Under the pieces are notes generated by a model. That model worked only from the letters and a program-made list of their open reading frames with translations. It did not search any database and was not told where the DNA came from. The position numbers and the translations under genes are program-made. Positions 36,131-47,519 of a DNA stretch of 64,000 nt are shown here, one piece after another. The stretch's first letter is position 1, and the number at the start of each line of letters is the position of its first letter. Source of the DNA: Phocoena phocoena (lineage: Eukaryota > Chordata > Mammalia > Artiodactyla > Phocoenidae); assembly GCF_963924675.1 (NCBI RefSeq), contig NC_089230.1, positions 744,001 to 808,000 on the forward strand. Direction: 5' to 3'.

Positions 36131-37784
36131 GGTTTCTCTCCCCTCCTGCAGTAGCTCAGATAAAATCTGTCTTGTCATTTTAACAAATGTGTAGCACATT
36201 TTATATATATATATGGCATCCAACTGATGTGTTCGAAGATCACATATGTCCTGGTGGTGTAGAAATTGATTTTTCTTCATTTCCTTAATGCCTGCCGGAT
36301 ATTCCCATCTGTCAACCCCACAAGCAATTCAAACTGACATCCTAATCTGGACTCATTATCTGTCATCCCCAGCCAGCCTCTCTCTGGGTTCCACTCTGTC
36401 AGTAGCCCCATCACCCATCCGTTCACCAAGCTAGAGACCTCAGAACCCCCTTGGGCACCTCTGTGCTGGGCCTCACCTCCACCCCAAACACTTCTCAGTA
36501 AACAAAATTATTTTAAGAGATTAGTTACGAGATTATCAAAATGAATTTAAGAAGCTAGAAACGAGCTCATCCATTGAGTGGTCACAGCAAAACACCTCCC
36601 ACGATTGCAGAAGTTACCGTTTGGGTCCAGCAAGGCAAAGGGAATAGGAGAGATGCCTGTTTTGTGCTATTGAGAGGCATATATCTGCTGACACAGAGAC
36701 AAGACCAATCCAGAAGATTGTTAAGTCAAAAAGCCCTTATTGCAGATGGATGATTCTGTGTATAGACATTAGTAATTGTTAATAACTCCTGTAGAATCCC
36801 TGAAGAGAAATTCGTGGAAGAAAATAATTTGTCCTGAAGGCGGTGCCATAACAAGCATCTGGAAGAATATCAAAAGCAGTGTTTGAAACAAATGAGGTCG
36901 ATGGAAACCCCACCTGCGTCTGTCTGTCTACCATTCCTGTGGGTGCAGTAAGAGGAGATGGAAGGCTCTGAACCAAGAGTTCACTCTGGAAACCCAAGGT
37001 TCAAGGAGTGCACAGTTTTAATCACATAAAGAGAGAAGCTCTTTATGTTAAAAATATTCCTGTAGCTCTAATTTCCACACTAGAAGTGTTATCTAAATGA
37101 TGAATTAGTAAAATCCAAGCCATTGCTGTCCATCCAGTTTGATCTTTATGAGAGGAAATGTAATCTGAAGACCACTCTGGAATTTCTAAGCTGCCTGACT
37201 GCTTAAGGAAGTTTAACCAAATGTTTTTAAGAAAAAGAACGAATTAGGAAAAAAAAAAACCATGACATTTTGTGAGAGATTCTTACTTTGAAGATTTGTT
37301 TATGATAGTAGTGTCTTACAAAAATTGTTCACTTAATTGACGTATGTGAGGTCCAAAGTGTAAACAATTGAAATATATTAACATGTGGTGAAAAAGTCCA
37401 CAAACGTACAGCAAAAGTCCAGCTTTGGAAAAGTAATGTTAAAGATGGCTTTGCAGTCATGTGTGGTTGGTGTTATAATTTGAAGCCAAAAGAACAAAAT
37501 CAGTAGAGAAACATCTGTATATTCTTGTGGAAGAGTTTCTTTATTTTGAAATAGTTGAATTTAAAAGTTCTGCTGCATTCGAAATCCTTTTGCATCATCA
37601 AAACAAATCTCAACTACGTCAGTCAGTGAGAGAAAAGCAAGTTAGATTCATAAATGATCACACATTTTAAGTCTATTTTAATGAGATCAATTTTTCCAAT
37701 TTTGTTTAATGGCAAGACAGGACATTCAGTCAATTAGAGGACGAAGTGATAACTTGTCGGCCCCTGAGTACAAAGACTTGTTTT
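36131..37784. other. Unassigned AT-rich spacer
   Basis: Short (AT)n at 36204-36214 and an A-run at 37249-37259. No gene or confident repeat. Confidence 0.4.
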
Positions 37785-38998
37785 TTAAGCAACGGTGATT
37801 ATCAGAATGATTCGGTAAAAATTCTGAGTCAGATTCCTGTAGCCAATTTGTTTACAAAGCCTGATATAAAAGAGTGGTATTTGCAAGCACATGCTAAAGT
37901 TTTCATTTAAAGTTTGAAAATATTGTTGTTGGAAGTGTTCCAGCTCAGCATTTAAGAATCTCTCTAATGTTTGATGTTTAACTTTTCCCCCAAGGTCATG
38001 TAATATAAAGAAAGGAGGAGTGAGTTTTTGCTTGCCTCGCCCACGTAGATGCTCCCGCGTCCCCCGGTTCACCCTGAGCGCCAGCCAGCCAGCCGTTTCT
38101 GTGTTGTGGCCGTGTGGAAACTTGGGAGGCCCAGGGCACTCGCAAAAGCAGACCTGCGTTGTGGCCTCCCTGCCGCCTTCGCAGCACTTCCGTCCCTCCT
38201 GGCCGGGATCGCAGCCACCATCCTTGAACAGTCGCCCCTGTTCCCATAGCGCTCCCCGCACGTGAGAGTCCCCAGCTTCAGAGCTCAGCCCAAGTGTATG
38301 CTCCGCTTGCCCTCCCCGTCCTGGGACCCCAGCCGCCCCCCTCAGCTCTGTCCTCCCGCAGCCCACGAACTCCTTGAAGCAAAGGCTGGATGTCACGACT
38401 CTGCATCTCCAGCTCCTACGCAGGGCGGCTGCCTGCGGTTCGGTTCTGTTTTCTGAGCAGAGTGGGCCGGAGCCTGGCGCTCCACACAGCCCCACCACAC
38501 ATGTGGGAGAGGCCAGCTCTCTGGTCTTCAGGCTCCATGTTTTTTCTCTAAGTGACAGAGCCTGTTTTTAAATAAAGCACACCTCACTGGGAGGCCCCAT
38601 ATATGAAAACAGATTTGGGGGGCAGTTCAGGTAGCAGAGGGAGGGGGGACCCCAACACTGCCACATTCTCCCTCCCACCCGACCCAACGTGCGAGGACTT
38701 GGGCTCATGAGTTCAGGGAAATTAAGCTTCCCGTTTGCCCAGCCCAGGTCGGGGCTCAGCTGTCACGGCTACCGCTGGACTGCCTGGGGCCCGGGGGCCG
38801 TGAGCGTCCACAGCCCCACCTCCGGCTGCAGCCGGGAGGCTCCGGGCCAGAGCTCCGCTGGGTGGGGAGGACGGCGCAGCAAGGTGGGTGCTGGTGCTGG
38901 CGTGGGAGCCGTGCTCTGCACCACCCGCCTCGCCCCTGCAGTTTCAGTTGGGGCGGAGGGAAAGTTCCACGGCGACGACTAATCTCGTCTTTAAATTT
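37785..38998. other. Unassigned, GC-rich from 38020
   Basis: AT-rich to GC-rich transition near 38020. A 237-codon minus-strand frame (37785-38498) spans the boundary, but I see no domain and a basic, low-complexity composition in its GC-rich half. 38020-38980 is GC-rich with moderate CpG. Nothing assignable. Confidence 0.35.
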
Positions 38999-38999
38999 C

Positions 39000-39215
39000 C
39001 ATCTGTAGTAACAACAACAGTGCCTAACCCTATATAGTGCTGCTGGGTGACGGGCACCATCTAAGACATGCCTCTGTCCACACATTACCTCAACCAGGCC
39101 TCCCACCTATTCTCGACCCCACGTTATAGCCACGGACACTGAGCCCAAGGCAGGTGCCTGTGGCCTGAGAGCTGGAAGTGCGCCAGGGCAGCCCGGACCT
39201 AGGGTGCAGGCTTGT
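39000..39215 (-). mobile_element. MIR SINE fragment
   Basis: Antisense MIR pattern, diverged: 'acgggcaccatctaagacat', 'cacacattacctcaaccagg', 'ccacggacactgagcccaag', then 'agctggaagtgcgccagggc'. Confidence 0.6.
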
Positions 39216-42200
39216 AGCCACGACGCAGAGTGGAGAGCCCAGAAAGGTCTCCAGTGAGCATTTATGAGGGATTTCATGGCAGCAGAAGCGAGCCGTGGGC
39301 TCACTACAGTCACGTTTGAGGTTTTCCATTCACTCAGGATTGAGGCAAAACCAGAAACATTCCAAAACTTGAGAAGTAGGCCCCAAAGCTACAGTCTGCA
39401 TGTGACCCCTACTCTTCTGATGGTGAGGTGGTATTTTTTAATCAACCCAGCTCCAGCTTATCATGGTAGGCTTGCGTTGTCTGTATTTGAAGGTGCTGAT
39501 GATTACAAGCCCACGCCTCCCTGTGCGCCCAGCCCTCTCCTAGGCCCCGACTTAACCCTTGCCTGAGCCTATGGGGGGAGCAGAGAACAAGGGGAGCCCT
39601 GGGGGCGGGTAACAGCCTCTGCTGCATGCAAGGGGCCTCTGGCTCTTGTTGGTCACCGACTCTCCCAGAGGAGAGGGGAGCAGAAGACAAGGTGAGGCAG
39701 GATGGGCCTGCGCTGCTGGCTGGTGGCCGCAATCCAAGACCAAGAGCAGCGCTGGAGTCTCACCCGGAAAGCGTCCGCCCTCCATGGCCGTCCGCAGCCA
39801 TGCAGGCCCTTTTCCTAGATTTCACCTCCCACAAGGTCTGGCTGCCTCAAAGATTCAACGTCAAAACCACCACAGACCAAGGGCCTGCCCTCCCCCAAGG
39901 ACAAGCTGCTCCACTGGGAGGGTGCTGACCTCGGACCCGGGATTTTGACATGCGGCTGGAACATGGGCAGCCCTGCAGGCTCGGGCAGCATCGCTGCACC
40001 GGGCGGCCAACGTGATGCCCAGAAACGCTTCTCCAGTTTCACAGGAAGCCCAGTCACATCTGGGGGCCCCTGATGCCGTCCACCGACACCTGTGCTGCGA
40101 ATGCCCTGAGCCACAAACATGGGCTCCTGGAGGACAGCAGGTTATGAAATCTCACTGCAGGGCGTTCGTCCAGAGGAACCCATCCTTAAATGACCTGCGA
40201 ACTGGGCGGAGAACACTTAACAGACACGTGTAGGTATGGTTTTCTATTCCAGTGATGATGGCAGTTACCTGAGTCTCAGTCATCAGCCTCAGGAGAGCAT
40301 ATTGTGAGGACACAGAAAGGCGTCCTGTGAAACCTATGACTACAGACCTGACACTGTTGAGGGGTGGCAAAGGCTCAGGTGAAATATTGTGTCTTTGTTT
40401 TGTTTTAGCAGAAATGTCCCAACCGTGTGTGGAAAAACACATCAATGGAAGGCCTACTTGGCGGTTCGTGGGCAGCCGACTCCTTCAAAGACATTCTGCT
40501 TCCAGGTTGGTGTCTGAATGTGCGTTTCAGGGGGCCACCGAGGGTGTGACAACAACAGCCTCTCCCTGACCCAGAAACACCACCCCAGCTGATCATGGAG
40601 CCCACAGTTCTACCAGTAAGTCTCATTTCTACTTCTCTGAGTGATTTTATAATACTTATTGTAGACAGGGACGGCTTCATGGCAGAAGTCAGCTGGGAGG
40701 CGAGTTTGAAAGTTATCAGTCAAGTGTCTCCCGTGCTGTGTGGAGCTATTTCCTAACCCCGTTCCTGTGGTGGCTGCACGCATCCGTAGGCACTGTCCTC
40801 TAGGCATCCGTTCTTTCCGGGGATCTTTAGTAAACCCCTATCAGGCCCCAGAGGATGGGGATGCAGGAAGGAACACGAAAGCCATGGAACCAGTCTTGCA
40901 GGGCTGTATTCTTCCAGTTGTCGCGTCTCCAAAACGCTGGTCCACATTTGACTCCCTCTTCCTCTCGCACCACACATCAGGTTCTCCAGAGATCCTGCTG
41001 GCATGGCCTCCAAGGGTGTCCTGGGCCCGGCTGCGCTGGACTCCTCCACTGACGTGAGCCGTCCAAACGCCAACACTCTGGCTGGGACGTCACGTTACTT
41101 AGCCTCCTCTGAGGCCTCTCTGGTGGCTCCTGCCCCACAGCAGACGGGCTGACGCTCACCATCTCTCCTGTCCTCCTGGGCACACGCTCCTCTCTGAGCC
41201 CAAGCTCTCCTGCAGGTGGGAGTAGCCCACAGCTGCGTTTGGGCTGGAATGGGGTGGGGTGACTGCACTCCTAGGCTGAATTCTACAGCTCCAGGGGCAC
41301 AACTCCTGTCCTGCCCTTCTGCAGCTCAGGTCAGGGGACCCAGGTGACACAAGGGACCTTGGTCCTGAAACATGGCTTGGAGGAACGCCACTAGTCTGGA
41401 AAACTGGTTTTGACCCACAAGTACACAGTTGGCCCTACGCTGTCGCTCACCTCCTGTACCAGCTCGAATAGTTTGCCAAAGCATTTCTGGAAGCTTGTAT
41501 CCTTCTCTCTCAGAACAGCAGAGCAGACTTCCTCCAGCCTCCCTGTCTCCCTGCACCCCACAGCCAGGCACAAGCCCACTTCGCTACCTACGGGAGGACT
41601 GAGCAGAACAGTGACACTATGAATGTCTTCAGTACACGCGTTCACTCCCCCCAGGGCTTCATCTGACGCCGGCTCATGCTACGGACTGGGAAGGACTGAG
41701 CATCAGCCATACAGCTCGGATTTCCTGACGTGCGTCCACGGCACAAAAGCCATAGGAGGTGCTTTGGGAAAGAGATCCTGTAATCATATGTGTGTGGGAA
41801 ATGCTGCCCATTTCTTTCTTAGAGCTTCAAGACCGTGGTGGTGATGCACAGGAAGTGTCCAGAACTGTTACGGTTCCACAATCTAGATGTTTCTCTAAAC
41901 CTTCTGAAACGGATGAACTTCCTTTTCTTGGCTTGTTGTGTTTGGTTCTTCACTTCTGAGGCCATGCAAGGGAAAGTGCAAAAGACATCGGAGGAGAGAG
42001 AACACCGAGCAAGAGAGAGGCCTGCTGGTCCTGCAATCCCCTAGAGAAAATCTATGCTGTTAAGGGGTGGAGCTTCTACTCTAAATATTTAGTAAAAAAA
42101 ATAAAAAAATAAAAATCGCTATGCTTTCTGAGCCACTTTATATTTTTTCCCCTAAGACTTCACCGAGACCATGATTCAGCCTTCCATTTTGTATCTGCAG

Positions 42201-42239
42201 ACATTTAAAGCGGGGATTAGACCTTAGGTATTTCGGAAA
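39216..42239. other. Unassigned spacer
   Basis: No gene or repeat recognised in 3 kb of moderate GC sequence. A splice-acceptor-like 'tttgttttgttttagcag' at about 40392-40411 precedes a 51-codon open stretch (40414-40569), but neither conservation nor a donor supports it as an exon. A/T-rich stretch at 42093-42116. Confidence 0.35.
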
Positions 42240-43198
42240 ACATCTAATAAGCTTCCGTCCAGCCGCGCTGGTCTCCGCTCCCTGGCCGGAGATCCCGGGA
42301 GCACCAACCTGCGTCCCCCGTGGGCGCCGCCTCCCGCCCTCCACTCCCCCGCCAGACGTCCGGTGACTGCGGTTAGGGACACACGCTCCTCCAGCCGAGG
42401 GATAGCCGCGCTTCTCCCGGTCACGGCGCAGCCGCCTTCCTCGAAGCCAGGCCCCTTGTAGATTCACCGCAGCGTGGAGGCTTGGGACGAGGGACCACTG
42501 TCACTGCCCCCCAAACTGCAACCCCCGTCCTCTGTTCCAGGCCCAGGCCACGGTCGGCAAGCTGGAACCTCTCTCTGCCTCCACTGGCATCGGGCAAATG
42601 CCTTCACACCCGGAAGACAGCGGCTCGGCGCAGCTCCTTGTTTGAAGACTACAGCTTGGGGGCTTCTAAGGAAGAGTCCAGACTCTTGCAGGACCACAGC
42701 CATGTACTGTCCCTGGCACCACGTAGACAGCCAGAGCGCCCAGGCCGGGTGACCGGTCTCCGGCGCCCCGCCCACGCTGGACGCCGGCCTGGTCAGGCAC
42801 ACGGCGCACGGCCGTCCTCTCGCTGGGCCGGCGTCACCGCACCCCAGTGTCCGCGGACAGCTTGCCTGGGCCACGCACAGCGCCGGGCAGAGGACACGGG
42901 CCAGACGCCGCCCATACAGTGTCCACTGGTCACTGGGCAAATCCTGCTGAGGGCCGCCCTGCCGGGTGGGCCAGGCGGCCGTGAGAGCGGCCGGTGCCAA
43001 CCAGGCATCACGGATGAGCCACGGCCGCCGGAGCAGTGCACGCGGCCACCCGCTCTGCCCGGGGAAGCAACACCCACGCCGTCCAGAAGCGGCTGCGAGA
43101 CCAGAAATGGGCCCGGAAAGGGCGCAAAGGGGGGCTAGTCCCGCGAGACGCGATAGAGGCGGAGTCGGGTGGGGCGGCGGTAGGTGGGCCCCGCCCAC

Positions 43199-43210
43199 CC
43201 GCCAGGGGGC
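43199..43210 (+). promoter_or_regulatory. CTCF core motif, forward
   Basis: ccgccagggggc followed by ag matches the CTCF core (CCRSYAGRGGGCR type). It lies within the CpG island 55 bases upstream of the NRF1-like site. Confidence 0.6.
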
Positions 43211-43229
43211 AGAGGCCGCGCCGCAGCTC

Positions 43230-43338
43230 CGCTTGGACTCAGTGCGGGCCTGGTGCGCACGCGCCGGCTGCTGGCGCTGCTGCTGCTGCCGCTGCCGGGG
43301 TGGCGACCTTGTCCGTCCTTCATCCAGCCTGGAAGAGG
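43230..43338 (+). other. Candidate first exon with splice donor
   Basis: After the NRF1-like site, one frame reads ...RTRRLLALLLLPLPGWRP..., a basic-then-leucine-rich run resembling a signal peptide. It is followed by agagg/gtgagg, a good splice-donor context with GT at 43339-43340. No in-frame ATG was found in the immediately preceding codons that I translated, so the coding reading is doubtful. Non-coding first exon or CTG-rich low complexity are equally possible. Confidence 0.22.
43254..43265. promoter_or_regulatory. NRF1-like site
   Basis: tgcgcacgcgcc fits the palindromic NRF1 consensus YGCGCAYGCGCR at 11 of 12 positions. NRF1 sites typically mark TATA-less CpG-island promoters of housekeeping genes. 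Confidence 0.5.
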
Positions 43339-44105
43339 GTGAGGCGCGGCAGGCACTTCCTGTCGGGGCTGGTGCCCTGTGGCGAGTTTGGCTGTGCTCC
43401 GGGCACCCCCGGGAGGCAGTGCTTCAGGCAGAGGGTGGCGGGCCCGGAGGTCTGGGAAGGGTGCTGCTGAGGAGGGAACAGAACTGAGGGGCTCGGAGGC
43501 GGGGCCCCTGGGGAGGACGGCCTGGTCGGCTCTGTCGCTGTCACCTGGGGGTGTACGAGGGGCGTGCCGGGACCCCCGGGGCAGAGGGCCCCCCGGCGGC
43601 CGCCTGCTTCCTCCACGTTCTGCTGCCTCGGGTTGAGCGCCCGCTCTTCGCACCCAGGATTCTCCGGCCCCGGGTTCGTGGCTGTCTGAAATCCGCCTCC
43701 GGTTGAAGAGGGTTGGGAATGAGAGTGACGAGACCTGGATTCTGTGGACGGAGCCCCTCGGTGGCCCAGAGGGACCCAGAGGCACGGCTCCAGGGTTTGG
43801 GCTGAGTGTGCCGGCAGCGTCCGCGTCGGCCGGTCTGTGCGCCTCCCGGGACTGAGGCTGGCGTGGCCCGTGGCCGGCGGCCAGCCCTCTGTGTGCCTTC
43901 TCATTTCCTCCTGTTGTTTGCTGACACCTGGACCTTCATCTGGTAACGAAGAACCATGAGGCTTGGCGTCTCACCCGGGTGGTCCGTGAGCCAGAAGTGA
44001 AGTCCCACACTGGGAAGCTCAGCACGGCAGAGTGTCAGGCAGCTTTGGGGCGGCGGTCGGCGTGGCCAGGGGCGCGTGGGCTCCGCCGCAGCAGCTGTTT
44101 GCACA

Positions 44106-44117
44106 GCCCCCTGGCGG
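44106..44117 (-). promoter_or_regulatory. CTCF core motif, reverse
   Basis: gccccctggcgg is the reverse complement of ccgccagggggc, the same 12-mer as at 43199-43210. The two face each other about 0.9 kb apart across the downstream part of the CpG island. Confidence 0.55.
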
Positions 44118-44502
44118 CATGCGTTCCGAGGAACCTGGTGCGCACAGCTGACTCGCGTTGCGGCTCTGTCGCGGAAGCCTCCAGGGGCATCTCGCGTGTA
44201 ATTCAGTTGGTACACTCGGGGCCAAGCCAGCTTCCGTAATTTTCCTTTTGATAACTCAGGCCTCAATTTTATAGCTCAAATGAACATAATTAATAAGACA
44301 GGTCTTACTTAGCACTTAATTAGTTAACAAAGGGCTTGTCAAATTCTGAAGCTGAAATTTGCTCAAAAATATAATGATTATACAGTGTGGTTCTCCAAAC
44401 TGACTATAGCTATTGTGGCTTTTTAAAGGAGAGGAAAGAGATTTTCTACTCCCTTGGAGGAATCGGTGGTGAAGGGGAAGCCTGGCATCCTTATTCCTCT
44501 AA
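44118..44502. other. Unassigned spacer
   Basis: GC-rich sequence gives way to AT-rich sequence near 44240. No feature seen. Confidence 0.4.
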
Positions 44503-44588
44503 TATTGGGTTGCCCAAAAAAGTTTGTCTGGGCTTTTCTGTAAGATGGTATGGAAAAACCTGAACGACCTTTTTAGCTAACCCAGCAG
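44503..44588. mobile_element. Palindromic mariner-derived MITE
   Basis: A near-perfect inverted repeat of about 85 bases: left arm begins tattgggttgcccaaaaaag, loop around ctgtaagatggta, right arm includes aaaaacctgaacgac and ends ctaacccagca. This is the short non-autonomous mariner form common in cetartiodactyls, bounded by TA. Related copies in cattle give rise to the miR-2284/2285 family, and the right arm resembles that mature sequence. Whether this copy is transcribed or processed is unknown. Confidence 0.82.
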
Positions 44589-46369
44589 TTCCATCCGCTA
44601 GTGTGTGCGGTTGGACCGGGGCTGCAAAGCATGTGCCTCTGGTTTATGAGAGGAGCCCATCAGCCTTTCCTTATGAGACACAGCTTCCAGCACGACTGAC
44701 GGGTCCCCAGAGGGAGCAGGGAGACCAGGCTCTTTGGGGCAGGGAGGCTGAGGTGTGTGGGATGGACAGCATTCCACGGCCCAGACTCTCAGAAGTCGGT
44801 CCCCACACCCAAATGTCCCTTGTGAGTGACCTGTGAAACTCAGAGAAGAGGGACATGGCCCTGCCTGGGTTGATGAGGCCATCTTCCTGCAGGTGAAGGT
44901 GGCACAGAGGGAACCCCTCAGAGCTTGGCCTTGTCACCCCACAATGCGCATGGATGCTGGCAGGGAGCCACACAGGAGGCCACTCGGGGGACAGTGCACC
45001 ACCAGGGCGCCAGGTGAAGACATGACTCATGACAGTGCGACGTGTAGGGCAGGGTCAGGTAACACGGAAAAAAACCCTGGAGCAAGCTCCCGTCGTCCTG
45101 CTGCTCCGCTCCCAGAGCAGGATGCGGAGTGCCAGCATCTCCTTGTTCTGGTGGAAATGGCAACGCGAGAACAGAAAATGAGACGGGAATGCATCTCGGC
45201 ACGTTCACACAGCACACCCATCACACGTGCAGCCGCAGTGTCTCGAGAAGGCGGATTCAAGACAAGTCGCACTCGGTGTGTGCCGGTCAGAGCGAGCCTG
45301 TCCTTCCTCTTCCTTTTGCCCCAACTCGACTCGAGTCCGCGCTCAGCCCCTTGGAAGATTGTCCCCTTACCCCATGGATTGCTTTCTACAATTTACACCC
45401 TCAGCAAGTGGTTTTTGAATGATGGGCATTCAGTTGGATTCAACATTAGTAAATGCTCTGTGTCAAGCCCTGCTGTGCAATGATGTCACCCTGTAGCTTT
45501 TTGACCCAAATCTCCTTCCTGGGAGTCACCCCTCACATACTGATGTGTTGTCACTGGTTTTCCTGCTTCATCTGCCCTTGGGTCATTGGTGGGTTGGCAA
45601 ACACTGGCCCTTTCAGTGTCTCCCTGCTCTCAGCCCCTCCAGCTGCTCAGCATCGACAATGCCCCTTTCATCCCAGAAGGTCATCTCTGGGCCAAACACG
45701 CAGGAGGCCTGGAGGCCTGACGTGGCATCGTTCTCTACCTGTCAGAGGACATCCACGTACCCAGAGAAATATTCCTTTTCTTCAGACAGAGAAGTGGGCA
45801 GGGTGAACCCTCCAACTTGACGTGATACAGCTGTAAGGGGTCATGGGAACGGGGAAGGAACTTGTGTATCTCACAACCTGCTTTTTGCCACTCACAAGGT
45901 TTGAGATGTTCCATGAGGTAATACCCCTTCCTTTAACTGCAGCTGTGCGCATTCCTGTGCTGTGGGAACAGAGTCAAGACGTTTTGAGACACTGAAAGGC
46001 ATCTCTGTCTCTCGAGGGAAGGCAAGTAGGGAAGTACATGGAGACTTCTGGTGTCCTAGGAAATGGAGCTGGGAGCCTTTCAGACTTGTTTAGCAGAACA
46101 GAATGGATTTTGAGGTCAAGAAAATGATCTTGTATTTTGCCAGAAAAATCTCAATTACATGTGAGGAACCACCTTTTTCTTGCTCTGATGGATTTTTTTC
46201 AAGATGAAGTTAGTGATGAAACTGGCTAATTTGCATATTTGCAGGGAATAAAAATTGAGTCAAGAATTTTTCATTGGGTGGTTCACTTTAGCAACTTTAA
46301 AAAAAACTTAAAAGGAATCCAGTACTTCTTTCTTGTGATTATAGAAAGCTGTATTAGTTAAAAAGTTCT
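44589..46369. other. Unassigned spacer
   Basis: No gene recognised. The 216-codon frame 44833-45483 (+) has no domain that I can identify. No confident repeat. Confidence 0.4.
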
Positions 46370-46572
46370 GGGGCTTCCCTGGTGGCGCAGTGGTTGAGAG
46401 TCTGCCTGCCGATGCAGAGGACACAGGTTCGTGCCCCAGTCCGGGAGGATCCCACATGCCGTGGAGCGGCTGGGCCCGTGAGCCATGGCCGCTGAGCCTG
46501 TGCTTCCGGAGCCTGTGCTCTGCAGTGGGAGAGGCCACAGCGGTGAGAGGCCCGCGAACCACAAAAAAAGAG
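46370..46572 (+). mobile_element. Young CHR-type cetacean SINE, forward
   Basis: The only forward young CHR copy. Its internal promoter is visible: A box tggcgcagtgg at 46383-46393 and B box ggttcgtgccc at 46426-46436. It ends in an A-rich tail interrupted by G (acaaaaaaagag). A perfect 10-bp duplication, aaaaagttct, flanks it at 46360-46369 and 46573-46582. Confidence 0.95.
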
Positions 46573-46632
46573 AAAAAGTTCTACCATTCTCTATCACATC
46601 TGGTTTTTTTGCATGAATTGACTCTTTTGTTT

Positions 46633-47046
46633 TTTACATCTTTATTGGAGTATAATTGCTTTACAATGGTGTGTTAGTTTCTGCTTTATAACAAAGTGAA
46701 TCAGTTATACATATACATATGTTCCCATATCTCTTCCCTCTTGTGTCTCCCTCCCTCCCATCTCCCTGTGCTATGCGGCTGCTTCCCACTAGCTGTCTAT
46801 TTTACGTTTGGTAGTGTATATATGTCCATGCCACTCTCTCACTTTGTCACAGCTTACCCTTCCCCCTCCCCGTGTCCTCAAGTCCATTCTCTACATCAGT
46901 GTCTTTATTCCTGTCCTGCCCCTAAGTTCTTCAGAACTTTTTTTTTTTTAGATTCCATGTATACATATATATGTGTTAGCATACGGTATTTGTTTTTCTC
47001 TTTCTGACTTACTTCACTCTCTATGACAGACTCTAGGTCCATCCAC
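46633..47046 (-). mobile_element. Short 5'-truncated L1
   Basis: L1 3'UTR and the last codons of ORF2 in reverse ('catctttattggagtataat', 'ctatgcggctgcttcccact', 'gactctaggtccatccacc'), same subtype as at 14.6 and 57.7 kb. It lacks a block of about 45 bases in the 3'UTR that those copies have (between cctcccat and ctccctgtgc). Candidate duplication acatct(g/a)gttt at 46596-46606 and 47050-47060, leaving extra sequence between tail and duplication. Confidence 0.92.
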
Positions 47047-47060
47047 CAAAACATCTAGTT

Positions 47061-47519
47061 TATCTGTTGTTGAAGCTCAAAGGCCCTTTTGCTTTAGTTT
47101 GGGTAAAGCCTGTCTGTAGAAGCAGGTTCCCAGGGTTGCATCCCTGACCATCCCCTGACTTCTGTCAGTTCCACTCTTCTTCCCTTGTTGACCCTGAGTT
47201 ACGTTTCCCACAATAACTTTCAATTCCAGGCATTCACCCAATTTTCCTTTCCCAGGTTTCATAAGGCAGGCTCTCTGAGTTTATGAGAACTTTGAGCCCA
47301 TCCGTAGCAAGTCAAATGCTGTCTCCCTCCCAAGCACTGGGGTCTAGAACCTGTCACTCTCGTTATGCCTTGTTCTTGTCTCCCAGCTGAGTGTGTTCAT
47401 GTCTGCTGACCTGCCTGGGTTCAGGTGGACCAAAGGCAATGAGCCGTCTTCAGGTGTGATCTCCCTCCCTCTCGGTGCTTTGTGAGGGGCAGGGGCAGGC
47501 ACCATTCATTCACCGGCTC
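47061..47519. other. Unassigned spacer
   Basis: No feature recognised. Confidence 0.4.

Larger units (their letters stand above)
42240..43950. promoter_or_regulatory. CpG island, candidate promoter
   Basis: The densest CpG stretch of the window, strongest at 42240-42430 and 42740-43330. It contains GC-box-like sequences (ggggcggcgg near 43170, ccccgcccacc near 43190), an NRF1-like site (43254-43265), an ETS-like cacttcctgt (43354-43363) and a CTCF core (43199-43210). There is no TATA box, as is usual for such promoters. The 218- and 244-codon frames on opposite strands here are expected in stop-poor GC-rich DNA. The gene served is unknown and could run either way. It could also be an enhancer or orphan CpG island. 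Confidence 0.55.

Noticed and set aside
40392..40569. Splice acceptor plus 51-codon open stretch as an exon
   Set aside because: Polypyrimidine-AG sequences are frequent by chance and no donor, conservation or protein match supports it.
42464..43198. 244-codon minus and 218-codon plus frames in the CpG island
   Set aside because: Opposite-strand frames overlap fully in stop-poor GC-rich DNA and show no domain.
46370..46450. tRNA-like A and B boxes suggesting a tRNA gene
   Set aside because: They are the internal promoter of a tRNA-derived SINE; no cloverleaf or anticodon arm is intact.
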